From: DASQMT01 sp963839615
Lineage (GTDB): Bacteria; Actinomycetota; Thermoleophilia; Solirubrobacterales; Solirubrobacteraceae
Direction: 5' to 3'
Length of the DNA stretch: 64,000 nt
Assembly (NCBI GenBank): GCA_963839615.1
Contig: CAWIVY010000001.1
Location: 372,001-436,000, forward strand
The notes under the pieces were generated by a model. The model saw only the letters and a list, made by a program, of their open reading frames with translations. It was not told where the DNA came from and did not search any database. Positions 36,203 to 44,306 of this stretch are shown here, one piece after another. Made by a program: the position numbers and the translations under genes. Numbering within the stretch: the stretch's first letter is position 1; every line of letters starts with the position of its first letter.

Positions 36203-36667
36203 ATGACTCCGTCCTCCAGGCTCACCCGGCGCTCGCTGCTTCGTACGGGCACGCTCGCTACCGCGGCCACGCTCGCCGGCCTGCGGCCCTGGGCAGCCGT
36301 CGGCGCCGAGGCCGCCGCGAGCCACCTGCGGCGCTCGTCGTACGCGCGCCTGCTCGGGCAGCGCTTCGCGGTCGGACCGGTCGAACTGCGGTTGCTGTCG
36401 GTCGCGGATGTCGCAGGGGCCGCCGTGGACACCGCGCTGGCGGGCAGTGACGACGCGTTCGTCCTGACGTTCTCGGGGCCCCTCGAGCCGGTGCTCGACG
36501 CTCGCACGTACACGCTCCGCCACGCCCGGCTCGGCCGCTTCGACTTCTTCCTTTCGCCAGTCGACAGGCCGCGCAAGGACCAGCGCTACGAGGCGGTCGT
36601 CGACCGCTCGGTGAGGGTGCCGAAGTCGCCGCCCAAGCGGCCGGCTCCCCGGCTGCCGGCCTCATAA
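36203..36667 (+). CDS. DUF6916-like protein with Tat signal
   Basis: 154 residues. The twin-arginine signal RLTRRSLLRTG (about 6-16) is followed by an alanine-rich hydrophobic stretch. The mature domain (about 45-135) matches the small minus-strand protein next to it: YARLLGQRFAVG, VELRLLSVADV, FVLTFSGPLEPV, YTLRHARLGRFDFFLSPVD. The C-terminal tail is basic and proline-rich. Having an exported and a non-exported version of one fold side by side is notable. ATG 36203 places the twin arginines correctly. Confidence 0.7.
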   Translation: MTPSSRLTRRSLLRTGTLATAATLAGLRPWAAVGAEAAASHLRRSSYARLLGQRFAVGPVELRLLSVADVAGAAVDTALAGSDDAFVLTFSGPLEPVLDARTYTLRHARLGRFDFFLSPVDRPRKDQRYEAVVDRSVRVPKSPPKRPAPRLPAS

Positions 36668-36681
36668 TCCGGGGCTCGCCA

Positions 36682-38103
36682 TCACGGCTCGGCGAGCACC
36701 TGGGCTCGGGACGCGGGGTGCTGCGCGAGCAGGTCGATGGTGAGCAGAACCCCCGGCTCCGACTTGTGCAGGACGGTGACGCCGAGCGTGCTGACCTGCT
36801 CGTGACGCACGACGGTGAAGCCCGGCAGCTCGGCGGTGACCATCGCGTCGCCGTCGGACACCACGATCACCTCATCGGCACGGACCTCGTTCGCAGCTCG
36901 CGCGATGCCGTTCGCCGAGCGATACACGAGCAGCGGATCGTCGCCGCCGGCGGGGACGATCCAGGCCCGCGCCTGATCTCCCTTGACGGCGTCCGCGACG
37001 CCCCTGTAGTCGAGGCGCCGGAAGTCGACGTCTGCGAGCGGCGCCACCGACAGCGCGAGCCACCCGCCGAGGACGACAACGAGGAGCGGTCGATGCCAGC
37101 TCGGTCTCAGCACGGTGATCGTGGCTGCGAGCAGCGCGATCAGCGGGGTGAGGGCGGCGATGACGTTGCGCGCGTTGAAGTAGTTCGGACCGACGAGCCA
37201 GACGGCATACGGGATAGCGACGAGGACGGCCGCACATCCGATCGCCGCGCAGAGCATGCGCTCGCCTCGACGCCAGGCGAGGAGCGCCCCGCCGGCGGCG
37301 AACGCGACCACGACGAGGCCGATCAGCGGCGTCAGCGTGTACGCGCCGCGCATGACGAGGCGCTCGCCGAGCGCGAACTGCGTGAGCGGCGTCGTCAGCG
37401 CACGAACGGCACCGGGTGAGCCGGGCAGATCGCCCGAGTGCAAGCCGGCCTGGTGGATTGCAAGCGGTAGCAGGACGGCGGCGGCGACCGCCACGGGCGC
37501 GACCGTCACGATCGCCGTCCTCAGCGGCCGAACGCGGGCGAGGATCAGCACGGCCTCCGCGGCGACCAGGAAGCCGGCGAAGTAGTGCGCCGCGAGCGCG
37601 AGGCAGCTGAGGACCGCCCACGCGGTCAGCCTGCGACGCGACGGGGTGGCGATCACCAGAGCGAGCGCCCAGAGCGAAAGCGTTCCGAGCAGGACCAGCA
37701 AGGCGTAGGTCCGCGCCTCTTGCGAGTAGTAGACGAGGAACGGGTGGACCGCGACCACCGCCGCGGCGACGAGCGCTCCGCGGGGCAGCATCGCACGGAC
37801 CATGGCGTACGTCGCCGGGATCGTGAGCGTGCCCACGAGTGCGGAGAACGAGCGAACACCGACCTCGCCCTCGCCGAAAACGCGGGTCCACAACCACGCG
37901 AGCGCGTAGTACAGGTGCGGCGTCCGCTCGCTGCTGACGACGGTTTCGAGCGTCGAGTCGAGACCGGGCTGCAGCACTCTGCCCACCGTCACGGCCTCGT
38001 CATGACCGAAGCTCTGTAGATCGAGCGTGGCGAACCGCAGAACCGCGCCGACCGCCGTGATCAGGACGAGCGCGGCCAGGTGTGGACGTGCGCCTAAGGG
38101 CAC
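36682..38103 (-). CDS. GT39-like multi-spanning membrane glycosyltransferase
   Basis: About 473 residues with roughly ten hydrophobic helices and a soluble C-terminal region of about 120 residues. The first outer loop carries the acidic motif SFGHDEAVT, as in GT39/PMT and ArnT-like enzymes that use polyprenyl-phosphate sugars; VYYSQEARTY follows later, also typical. It would glycosylate an exported lipid, polymer or protein. GTG 38103 was chosen as the first start after the neighbouring stop; GAGG lies 10 bases upstream. Runs with the three genes to its right on the same strand. Confidence 0.78.
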   Translation of the reverse strand: MPLGARPHLAALVLITAVGAVLRFATLDLQSFGHDEAVTVGRVLQPGLDSTLETVVSSERTPHLYYALAWLWTRVFGEGEVGVRSFSALVGTLTIPATYAMVRAMLPRGALVAAAVVAVHPFLVYYSQEARTYALLVLLGTLSLWALALVIATPSRRRLTAWAVLSCLALAAHYFAGFLVAAEAVLILARVRPLRTAIVTVAPVAVAAAVLLPLAIHQAGLHSGDLPGSPGAVRALTTPLTQFALGERLVMRGAYTLTPLIGLVVVAFAAGGALLAWRRGERMLCAAIGCAAVLVAIPYAVWLVGPNYFNARNVIAALTPLIALLAATITVLRPSWHRPLLVVVLGGWLALSVAPLADVDFRRLDYRGVADAVKGDQARAWIVPAGGDDPLLVYRSANGIARAANEVRADEVIVVSDGDAMVTAELPGFTVVRHEQVSTLGVTVLHKSEPGVLLTIDLLAQHPASRAQVLAEP

Positions 38104-38113
38104 GGCGGCGACC

Positions 38114-38710
38114 TCAGCGACTGACGTCGTAGACCAGGTGGGTGACGCGGTCGCCGCGCACGATCGTGGTCGGGTTCTCCAACCGCAGCGGCTCGGCAAG
38201 GCCGCCGGTGGCGAAGAACGGACGGCCGGACCCGAAGACCACCGGGACCTGGTTGACCACCACCTGGTCGATCAGCCCGAGCCTGAGCGCCTGGCCGCCG
38301 ATCTGACCGGCGGCCACGTCGACGACCCGGTCGCCCGCGAACTCCTTGGCGGCGGTGATCGCCTGCTCGACGCCGTCGACGAACGTGAACGGTGCGGTGT
38401 CGGCGTACTCCCAGTCCGTCGGCGGCCGGTGGGTGACGACGAAGACGTGCTCGCCGGCGGCCGGCTTGCCGTCCCAGCCGTTGGTCATGTCGAACACTCG
38501 CCGTCCGATGACGTTCGCAGCCATGTCGCCGTACACGTCGAGCATGAAGTCGGCCGACGCCTGTGTGGTCCGGAGCTCGCCGTCGGAGCCCGGGAAGCTC
38601 CAGGCGACATCGCCGTTGCCCAACCAGTCGAACAGCGGCCCGACGCCGTCGTGGTCGTCGGCCATGAACCCGTCCAGGGAGACCACCGCGCCCATGATCG
38701 TCATGCCCAT
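38114..38710 (-). CDS. RibD C-terminal (dihydrofolate-reductase-like) protein
   Basis: 198 residues. MTIMGAVVSLDGFMADDHDG at the start, NVIGRRVFDMTNGW, VVTHRPP, and ending LIDQVVVNQVPVVFGSGRPFF: the RibD_C/dihydrofolate-reductase-like fold that binds NADPH. Most stand-alone members are not riboflavin enzymes and have unknown substrates. Located between the GT39-like and BBE genes in one minus-strand run. Confidence 0.88.
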   Translation of the reverse strand: MGMTIMGAVVSLDGFMADDHDGVGPLFDWLGNGDVAWSFPGSDGELRTTQASADFMLDVYGDMAANVIGRRVFDMTNGWDGKPAAGEHVFVVTHRPPTDWEYADTAPFTFVDGVEQAITAAKEFAGDRVVDVAAGQIGGQALRLGLIDQVVVNQVPVVFGSGRPFFATGGLAEPLRLENPTTIVRGDRVTHLVYDVSR

Positions 38711-38734
38711 GATCTCGTCCTTTCGCCGCGGGCG

Positions 38735-40090
38735 TCACCCGGGTTCGATGTTCTGGTTGAGGTGGAAGACGTTGTCGGGGTCGTAGGCGGTCTTGAGCGT
38801 CCTGAGGCGTGCGAGCTTGGCGGGAGGGTATGCGCGCGTCACGCCGGAGGCTCCTTCGTCGCTCATCGCGTTGACGTACATGCCGCCGGCGAAGGGCTCG
38901 AGCGACGCGGCGTAGCGCCGGGCCGCGGTCATCCGCTGCTCGTCCTCGGCAGCGTCGGACCAGCGCGCGGCAGCGACGAACTCGAACATCGCGTCGCGCT
39001 GGCTGAAGGCGCTGTCGGCGTCCGGCACCTCCGCGATCGCGCCGCCGTAGGCCTGCAGGGAGGCGGCGGGCAGCTGCTCGCCGTACCCGTCGGGCGTGCC
39101 GCGGAGCAGGAACGCGTCGATCGCCGCGTCCGGCAGCGACCGGAAGTAGTGGCCCTTCCAGTACCGGCGCAGCGCGTGGCCTTCGAGCGTGTCGTCCATC
39201 CGCTGCAGCTCCAGGTACGAGAGCTCCTGGATGCGTTCGGCGACCGGCCGGCCGAGGGCGCGCAGCGCCGGGAGGAGCTGCCCGTCGAGCTCGGGCTCGC
39301 CGGCCCATACGAAGCCGATGCTGGCGACCGGCCGGTCGCGCCACTGCGGCGGAAGCACCGGCGATTGCGATTCGCCGACCCAGGCGGTGAACGTGGCCGC
39401 GCGCGGGGCGGCCGCGTTCAGGTCGCGCCAGCCACGCAGCGCCGGCGCCGCGTCCTCGATCGCGAAGAAGAGCTCGACGACGTGAGCCTGGCGGGCCACC
39501 GGATGCAGCCGGAACTCGAACTCGGAGACGACGCCGAAGTTGCCGCCGCCGCCGCGCAGGCCCCAGAACAGGTCCGGGTTCCCGGCCTGGTCGACATGCA
39601 GCCGGCGGCCGTCGGCGGTGATCAGCTCGTACGCCGCCACGTTGTCGCACGACAGCCCCAGCCGGCGCGCGAGCCAGCCCATGCCGCCGCCGAGCGTCAG
39701 CCCGCCGGCGCCGGTGTGTGAGACGTTGCCCGCGGTCGTGGTCAGTCCGTGCTCCATCGCGGCGCGATCGAGCGCGCCGAGCAGCGCGCCGCCCTGCACC
39801 CACGCGCGACGGCGCTCGGGATCCACACGGACGCCGCCCATCGGGGTCAGGTCGATCATCAGGCCGCCGTCCGGGACGCACAGCCCGAGCACGCTGTGCC
39901 CGCCGCAGCGCACGCCGATCTCGAGGTCCCGGTCACGGCCGTAGCGGATCGCCTCGACCACCTCGTCCGCGCTCGTGCAGCGCACGATCACCCGCGGCCG
40001 GCGGTCGACCATCGCGTTCCAGACCGTCCGTGCCTCGTCGTATCCAGGGGCGCCGTCTTCCAGGAGCCGACCATCCGTCGCAGCACGCAT
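38735..40090 (-). CDS. FAD-linked oxidoreductase, BBE type (core copy)
   Basis: 451 residues. PCMH FAD domain with RCGGHS (histidine for flavin linkage), NVSHTGAGGLTLGGGMGWL, WGLRGGGGNFGVV, and the BBE end YDPDNVFHLNQNIEPG. Like the island copy at 17750 it lacks the second linking Cys. The two are the same family but clearly different in sequence. Followed 3 bp upstream by an ester-cyclase-like gene, which suggests joint action on a small molecule. Confidence 0.88.
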   Translation of the reverse strand: MRAATDGRLLEDGAPGYDEARTVWNAMVDRRPRVIVRCTSADEVVEAIRYGRDRDLEIGVRCGGHSVLGLCVPDGGLMIDLTPMGGVRVDPERRRAWVQGGALLGALDRAAMEHGLTTTAGNVSHTGAGGLTLGGGMGWLARRLGLSCDNVAAYELITADGRRLHVDQAGNPDLFWGLRGGGGNFGVVSEFEFRLHPVARQAHVVELFFAIEDAAPALRGWRDLNAAAPRAATFTAWVGESQSPVLPPQWRDRPVASIGFVWAGEPELDGQLLPALRALGRPVAERIQELSYLELQRMDDTLEGHALRRYWKGHYFRSLPDAAIDAFLLRGTPDGYGEQLPAASLQAYGGAIAEVPDADSAFSQRDAMFEFVAAARWSDAAEDEQRMTAARRYAASLEPFAGGMYVNAMSDEGASGVTRAYPPAKLARLRTLKTAYDPDNVFHLNQNIEPG

Positions 40091-40093
40091 GGG

Positions 40094-40510
40094 CTACTCC
40101 CCACCCTCACCGAACTGGCGGAGCAGGCTCACGTCGTCGCGGATCGCGTCGTGTTCGGCCGCGCGGCCGTTCGCGTCGAAGCGGTACAGGTGGCATTGGC
40201 GCCACTCGACCTTCCTGCCGGTGGCCGCGACCCCGAGGAGCGTGCCCGCGTGGGTCCCCGACATCGTGCCGATGCAGATCACCGTGTCGCCGTCGCTGGC
40301 CAGGTGCTCGATCTCGAAGTGCGCGTCGCGAAAGGCCTCCCAGAGCCGTTCCATCACCTGACGGTGGCCCGCGGGACCGGGCGGCGTGCCCGGCAGCGCG
40401 TTGCGGTTCACGAACCCAGGCGCCGTGATCGTGTCCAGCGCATCGAGAGCGCGCCCGTTGAACGCCTCCTCCCAGAGCGTACGGATGCGCGCTTCGATGT
40501 CCCCGGCCAT
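40094..40510 (-). CDS. SnoaL-like ester cyclase family protein
   Basis: 138 residues, NTF2-like fold. EEAFNGRALDALDTI..., then RQVMERLWEAFRDAHFEIEHL, SDGDTVICIGTMSGTHAG and WRQCHLYRFDANGRAAEHDAIRDD match the SnoaL group. SnoaL enzymes close polyketide rings, but most homologues have unassigned substrates. First gene of the minus-strand run 40510-36682. Confidence 0.82.
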   Translation of the reverse strand: MAGDIEARIRTLWEEAFNGRALDALDTITAPGFVNRNALPGTPPGPAGHRQVMERLWEAFRDAHFEIEHLASDGDTVICIGTMSGTHAGTLLGVAATGRKVEWRQCHLYRFDANGRAAEHDAIRDDVSLLRQFGEGGE

Positions 40511-40749
40511 GCGGTTCCTCCCTGTCGTCCCGGATCTGCGGTCGGGTTGGTACCACAGGTCGGTGCCGCGGTGCTGATGACAGCCTCATTCGGCGAAGCC
40601 ACGGTCATTTCCCGCGGTGTTGCGGATGGACGAATGTCCGACAGACCGGAATACCGCGCGAGGCGTACGGTCGGCGGGTCCGCCTCCCACGACACCCCAG
40701 ACTCGCGTCCGCGCCAGTCGCGGTCGTCCTTCTGCTCGCCGCACCCGCG

Positions 40750-43700
40750 GTGGCCGGCGCCGCGACGGCCGGCGTCGACGGGTCGCTGCTGCGCTTCGAC
40801 GGGCGCGCGAACGAGGCCAACACCCTCACGGTCGAGCAGAACGAGGAGGTGGTGGTGTTCACGGACGCGACGGCGACCGTGGTGCCGGGCGCGTTCTGCT
40901 CGCAGGGTGGGAGCGTTCATGAGGTCGTCTGCAGCTCCACCTCCCAGATCGAGGTCAGGACGGCGCTGGCCTCGGGCTTCGGCGTCCAGCCGGACACGGT
41001 CACGCTGAACACGAGCCGGAGCACGACCGTGCAGACCGGCAGCGCCGCCGACATCATCGTCGGGGGCGAGGGCATCGACACGCTGCGCGCCGGCGCCGGC
41101 AACGACACCGTGATCGGCGGCGACGGACAGGACGCGCTGTTCGGCGAGGCAGGCGTCGACGTGCTCATGGGTGGCGCCAACCGCGACACCTACGACGGCG
41201 GCACGGAGCTCGACACGGTGTCCTATGGCGACCATGAGCTGCCTGTCGCGGCTTCGCTGGACGGCGTCGCGAACGACGGCGAGGCGGGTGAGAACGAGAA
41301 CGTCGGGGCGACCGTCGAGAACCTGACCGGCGGCGCCGACGACGACGTGCTGAGCGGCGATGGCGCCGCCAACGTGCTCGACGGCAGCGACGGAGCGGAC
41401 GTGCTCACAGGCGCGGCCGGCAACGACACGCTGCGCGGCGGCGCGGGCGACGACGACCTGCAGGGCGAGGACGGCGACGACACCCTGGAGGGCGGGCTGA
41501 ACGTCGACCAGCTCGGCGGCGGGCCCGGCCTCGACACCCTCAACGGCGGCACCGGCGCCGACGGGATCGCCGGCGGCGACGATGCCGACCGCGTCACGTA
41601 CGGCGACCGCACGGCGACCGTGACGGTGACGCTCGACGGCGCGGCCAACGACGGGCAGGCCGGCGAGAACGACCACGTCCAGGCCGACGTCGAGAACGCC
41701 ACGGGTGGCGCGGGCGACGACACGCTGACCGGCGACGACGGGCCGAACGACCTCATCGGCGGTGCCGGGATCGACGCGCTCAACGGCGCGGGCGGCGACG
41801 ACACGCTCGTCGGCGCGCTCGGCGCGGACGTCTTCAACGGCGGCGCGGGGAGCGGCGACACGGCCGACTACTCGCGCTTGGCCGCCGGCGCGGTGAGGGT
41901 GAGCATCGACGACGTCGCCGACGACGGCCCGGGAGCCGGCAGCGAGGGCGACAACGTCCGCAGCGACGTCGAGCGCGTCAACGGCACGAACTTCGCCGAC
42001 ACGCTGATCGGCAGCTCCGGGCCCGACGTGCTCATGGGCGCCAGCGGATCCGACATGCTCGACGGCGCCGGCGGCGGCGACACGCTCGCCGGCGGCTCGT
42101 CCGTCGACACGGCGACGTACGCGTCGCGGACGGCCGCGATCACGGCGAGGATCGACGGCCGCGCGAACGACGGGCAGGCGGGGGAGGGCGACGACCTGCG
42201 GCCGGACGTCGAGAACATCGTCGGCGGGTCCGCCGGCGACAGCCTGACCGGCAACCTGGCCGTGAACACGCTCACGGGCGGCAGCGGCTCCGACACGCTC
42301 AACGGCGGCGACGGCAACGACGTGCTCGACGGGGGCGCGGGGCTCGACCATGTCAACGGCGGCACGGGGACCGACACGCTGCGCGGCGGCGGCGATCCGG
42401 ACACGCTCAACGGCGGCGACGGCAACGACGTCTTCGACGGCGGTCCAGGCCCCGACACCTACAACGGCGGCCCGGGCAGCTCCGACCACGCCGACTACTC
42501 GGCCCGGACGGCAGCGGTGACGGTGTTCGTCAACGGCGTGGCCGCCGACGGCGAGACCGGCGAGGGCGACAACGTCAACACTGACGTGGAGAACGTCACG
42601 GGCGGCTCGGCAGCCGACACGCTGGTCGGCAGCAACGCTTCCAACCGGCTGCGCGGGGGCGCCGGCGGCGACTCGCTGGGCGGCGGCGGCGGAGCGGATC
42701 TGCTGGACGGCGGCGCCGGACCGGACAGCCTCTCGGGCGGCAGCGGGATCGACCTCGCGACCTACGCCGGGCGCACCGCCGCGGTGACCGCTTCCATCGA
42801 CGCGGTCGCCAACGACGGCGAGCCGGGCGAGGGGGACAACATCGCCACGGACGTCGAGAACCTCACCGGCGGCGGCGTGGCGGACACGCTGACCGGCTCT
42901 TCGGGCGCGAACCAGATCGACGGCGGCGGCGGCGGCGACACGGTCAACGGCGGCGCTGGCAACGACCGCTTCCCGGCGTTCCCGGGCGGCGACGTCTACA
43001 ACGGCGGCAGCGGCACCGATCGCGTGCTCTATGACCAGGTGACCACAGACCTCTTCATCTCGATCGACGGCGTGGCCAACGACCGCTACTGCACCGACTT
43101 CTTCGGCTGCAGCACCGCCGACAACGTGGCGCTCGACGTCGAGGAGATCAGCGGCAGCTCGGACACCGACGTGCTCACGGGTAGCGACGCCGCCAACCGC
43201 CTGATCGGCAACGGCGGCAACGACACCCTGCGCGGCAATGGCGGCAACGACGTGCTCGAGGGCGGGCCGGGCCCGGACCTCCACGACGGCGGCGACGGGA
43301 CCGGCGACCGAGCGTCCTACGAGGACCGGCTCGGCGACGTCAAGGCGGACCTCGACGGCGTCAACGACGACGGCGAGCCCGGCGAGGGCGACGTCCTCGA
43401 GGCCGACGTGGAGGGCCTCAGCGGCGGGCTGGGCGACGACGACCTGGACGGCGACAACGGGGTCAACGACGTCCGCGGAGGGCCCGGCAACGACGACCTC
43501 TCCGGCAACGGAGGCGACGACACGCTCGACGGCGGGGAGGGTAACGACAACCTCGGCGGCGGCACCGGCTTCGACGCGGTGACCTACGCGAGCCGCTTCG
43601 CTCCCATCGTCGCCTCGATCGGGGGCGGCCCCGACGGCGACGGGGAGGCCGCCGAGAGCGACAACATCTTCAGCGACATCGAGCAGCTCACCGGCGGCAC

Positions 43701-44214
43701 CGGCAACGACACGCTCAGCGGCCAGGGCGCCACGAGCGCCGAGAAGCTGTTCGGCGGCGCGGGCGCCGACGTGCTCGACGGGCGCTTCGGCCCCGACCTG
43801 CTCGACGGGCAGTCGGGCGTCGACACCGCGAGCTATGCGAGCAAGGTGGCCGGCTCGCCGGTCAACGTCACGCTCGACGGCGTCGCCAACGACGGCACCG
43901 GCGGCGTCACCGAGGGCGACAACGCGCTGACCGAGAACGTGATCGGCACACCCGGCAACGACGTCATCTTCGGCAGCTCGGGGGCCAACCAGCTCGACGG
44001 CGGCGACGGCATCGACGACCTGCGCGGCCTGGTGGGCAACGACGTGCTGATCGGCGGCCTGGGCGCCGACAGCCTGCTCGGCGGCGACGGCAACGACGAC
44101 CTGCGCGCGAAGGACGGCGTCGCCGACACGGTCAACTGCGAGGCCGGCACGGCCGACATCGCCGCCGTCGACTCGCCGGGCGACGCGGTCAGCAACTGCG
44201 AGACCGTCAGCTGA
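40750..44214 (+). CDS. Giant RTX-like calcium-binding protein with ten ANDG modules
   Basis: 1154 residues from the first available start, GTG 40750. An N-terminal beta region (about 1-95) is followed by RTX nonapeptide arrays to the end (GGAGNDTVIGGDGQDALFGE and similar), interrupted ten times by a ~40-residue insert of form TYxxRTAxVTxxIDGxANDGxxGEGDNVxxDVENxxGG. Upstream of the GTG the same frame encodes PVAVVLLLAAPAVAG, a good signal-peptide core, but no ATG/GTG/TTG start occurs ahead of it, so the true start is hidden by an indel or an unusual codon. Probably secreted and calcium-stabilised. Gap 40511-40749 holds no other gene. Confidence 0.82.
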   Translation: MAGAATAGVDGSLLRFDGRANEANTLTVEQNEEVVVFTDATATVVPGAFCSQGGSVHEVVCSSTSQIEVRTALASGFGVQPDTVTLNTSRSTTVQTGSAADIIVGGEGIDTLRAGAGNDTVIGGDGQDALFGEAGVDVLMGGANRDTYDGGTELDTVSYGDHELPVAASLDGVANDGEAGENENVGATVENLTGGADDDVLSGDGAANVLDGSDGADVLTGAAGNDTLRGGAGDDDLQGEDGDDTLEGGLNVDQLGGGPGLDTLNGGTGADGIAGGDDADRVTYGDRTATVTVTLDGAANDGQAGENDHVQADVENATGGAGDDTLTGDDGPNDLIGGAGIDALNGAGGDDTLVGALGADVFNGGAGSGDTADYSRLAAGAVRVSIDDVADDGPGAGSEGDNVRSDVERVNGTNFADTLIGSSGPDVLMGASGSDMLDGAGGGDTLAGGSSVDTATYASRTAAITARIDGRANDGQAGEGDDLRPDVENIVGGSAGDSLTGNLAVNTLTGGSGSDTLNGGDGNDVLDGGAGLDHVNGGTGTDTLRGGGDPDTLNGGDGNDVFDGGPGPDTYNGGPGSSDHADYSARTAAVTVFVNGVAADGETGEGDNVNTDVENVTGGSAADTLVGSNASNRLRGGAGGDSLGGGGGADLLDGGAGPDSLSGGSGIDLATYAGRTAAVTASIDAVANDGEPGEGDNIATDVENLTGGGVADTLTGSSGANQIDGGGGGDTVNGGAGNDRFPAFPGGDVYNGGSGTDRVLYDQVTTDLFISIDGVANDRYCTDFFGCSTADNVALDVEEISGSSDTDVLTGSDAANRLIGNGGNDTLRGNGGNDVLEGGPGPDLHDGGDGTGDRASYEDRLGDVKADLDGVNDDGEPGEGDVLEADVEGLSGGLGDDDLDGDNGVNDVRGGPGNDDLSGNGGDDTLDGGEGNDNLGGGTGFDAVTYASRFAPIVASIGGGPDGDGEAAESDNIFSDIEQLTGGTGNDTLSGQGATSAEKLFGGAGADVLDGRFGPDLLDGQSGVDTASYASKVAGSPVNVTLDGVANDGTGGVTEGDNALTENVIGTPGNDVIFGSSGANQLDGGDGIDDLRGLVGNDVLIGGLGADSLLGGDGNDDLRAKDGVADTVNCEAGTADIAAVDSPGDAVSNCETVS

Positions 44215-44306
44215 CGGTCGCTCCGCGCGCCTGGGGGCGTGGCGGGAGCGTGAGCGGCCGCGGATCCTAGACTCGGTGGGTCGACGCCGGACGCAAGGGA
44301 GACCCG

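Noticed and set aside
36682..38199. Longer start (38199) for the GT39-like gene
   Set aside because: It would overlap the RibD_C gene by 86 bp and add a tryptophan/serine-rich stretch unlike a membrane protein N-terminus; GTG 38103 fits better.
40408..43284. Minus-strand ORF of 958 aa
   Set aside because: Mirror of the RTX repeats on the other strand; valine/alanine-rich repetitive product without a domain.
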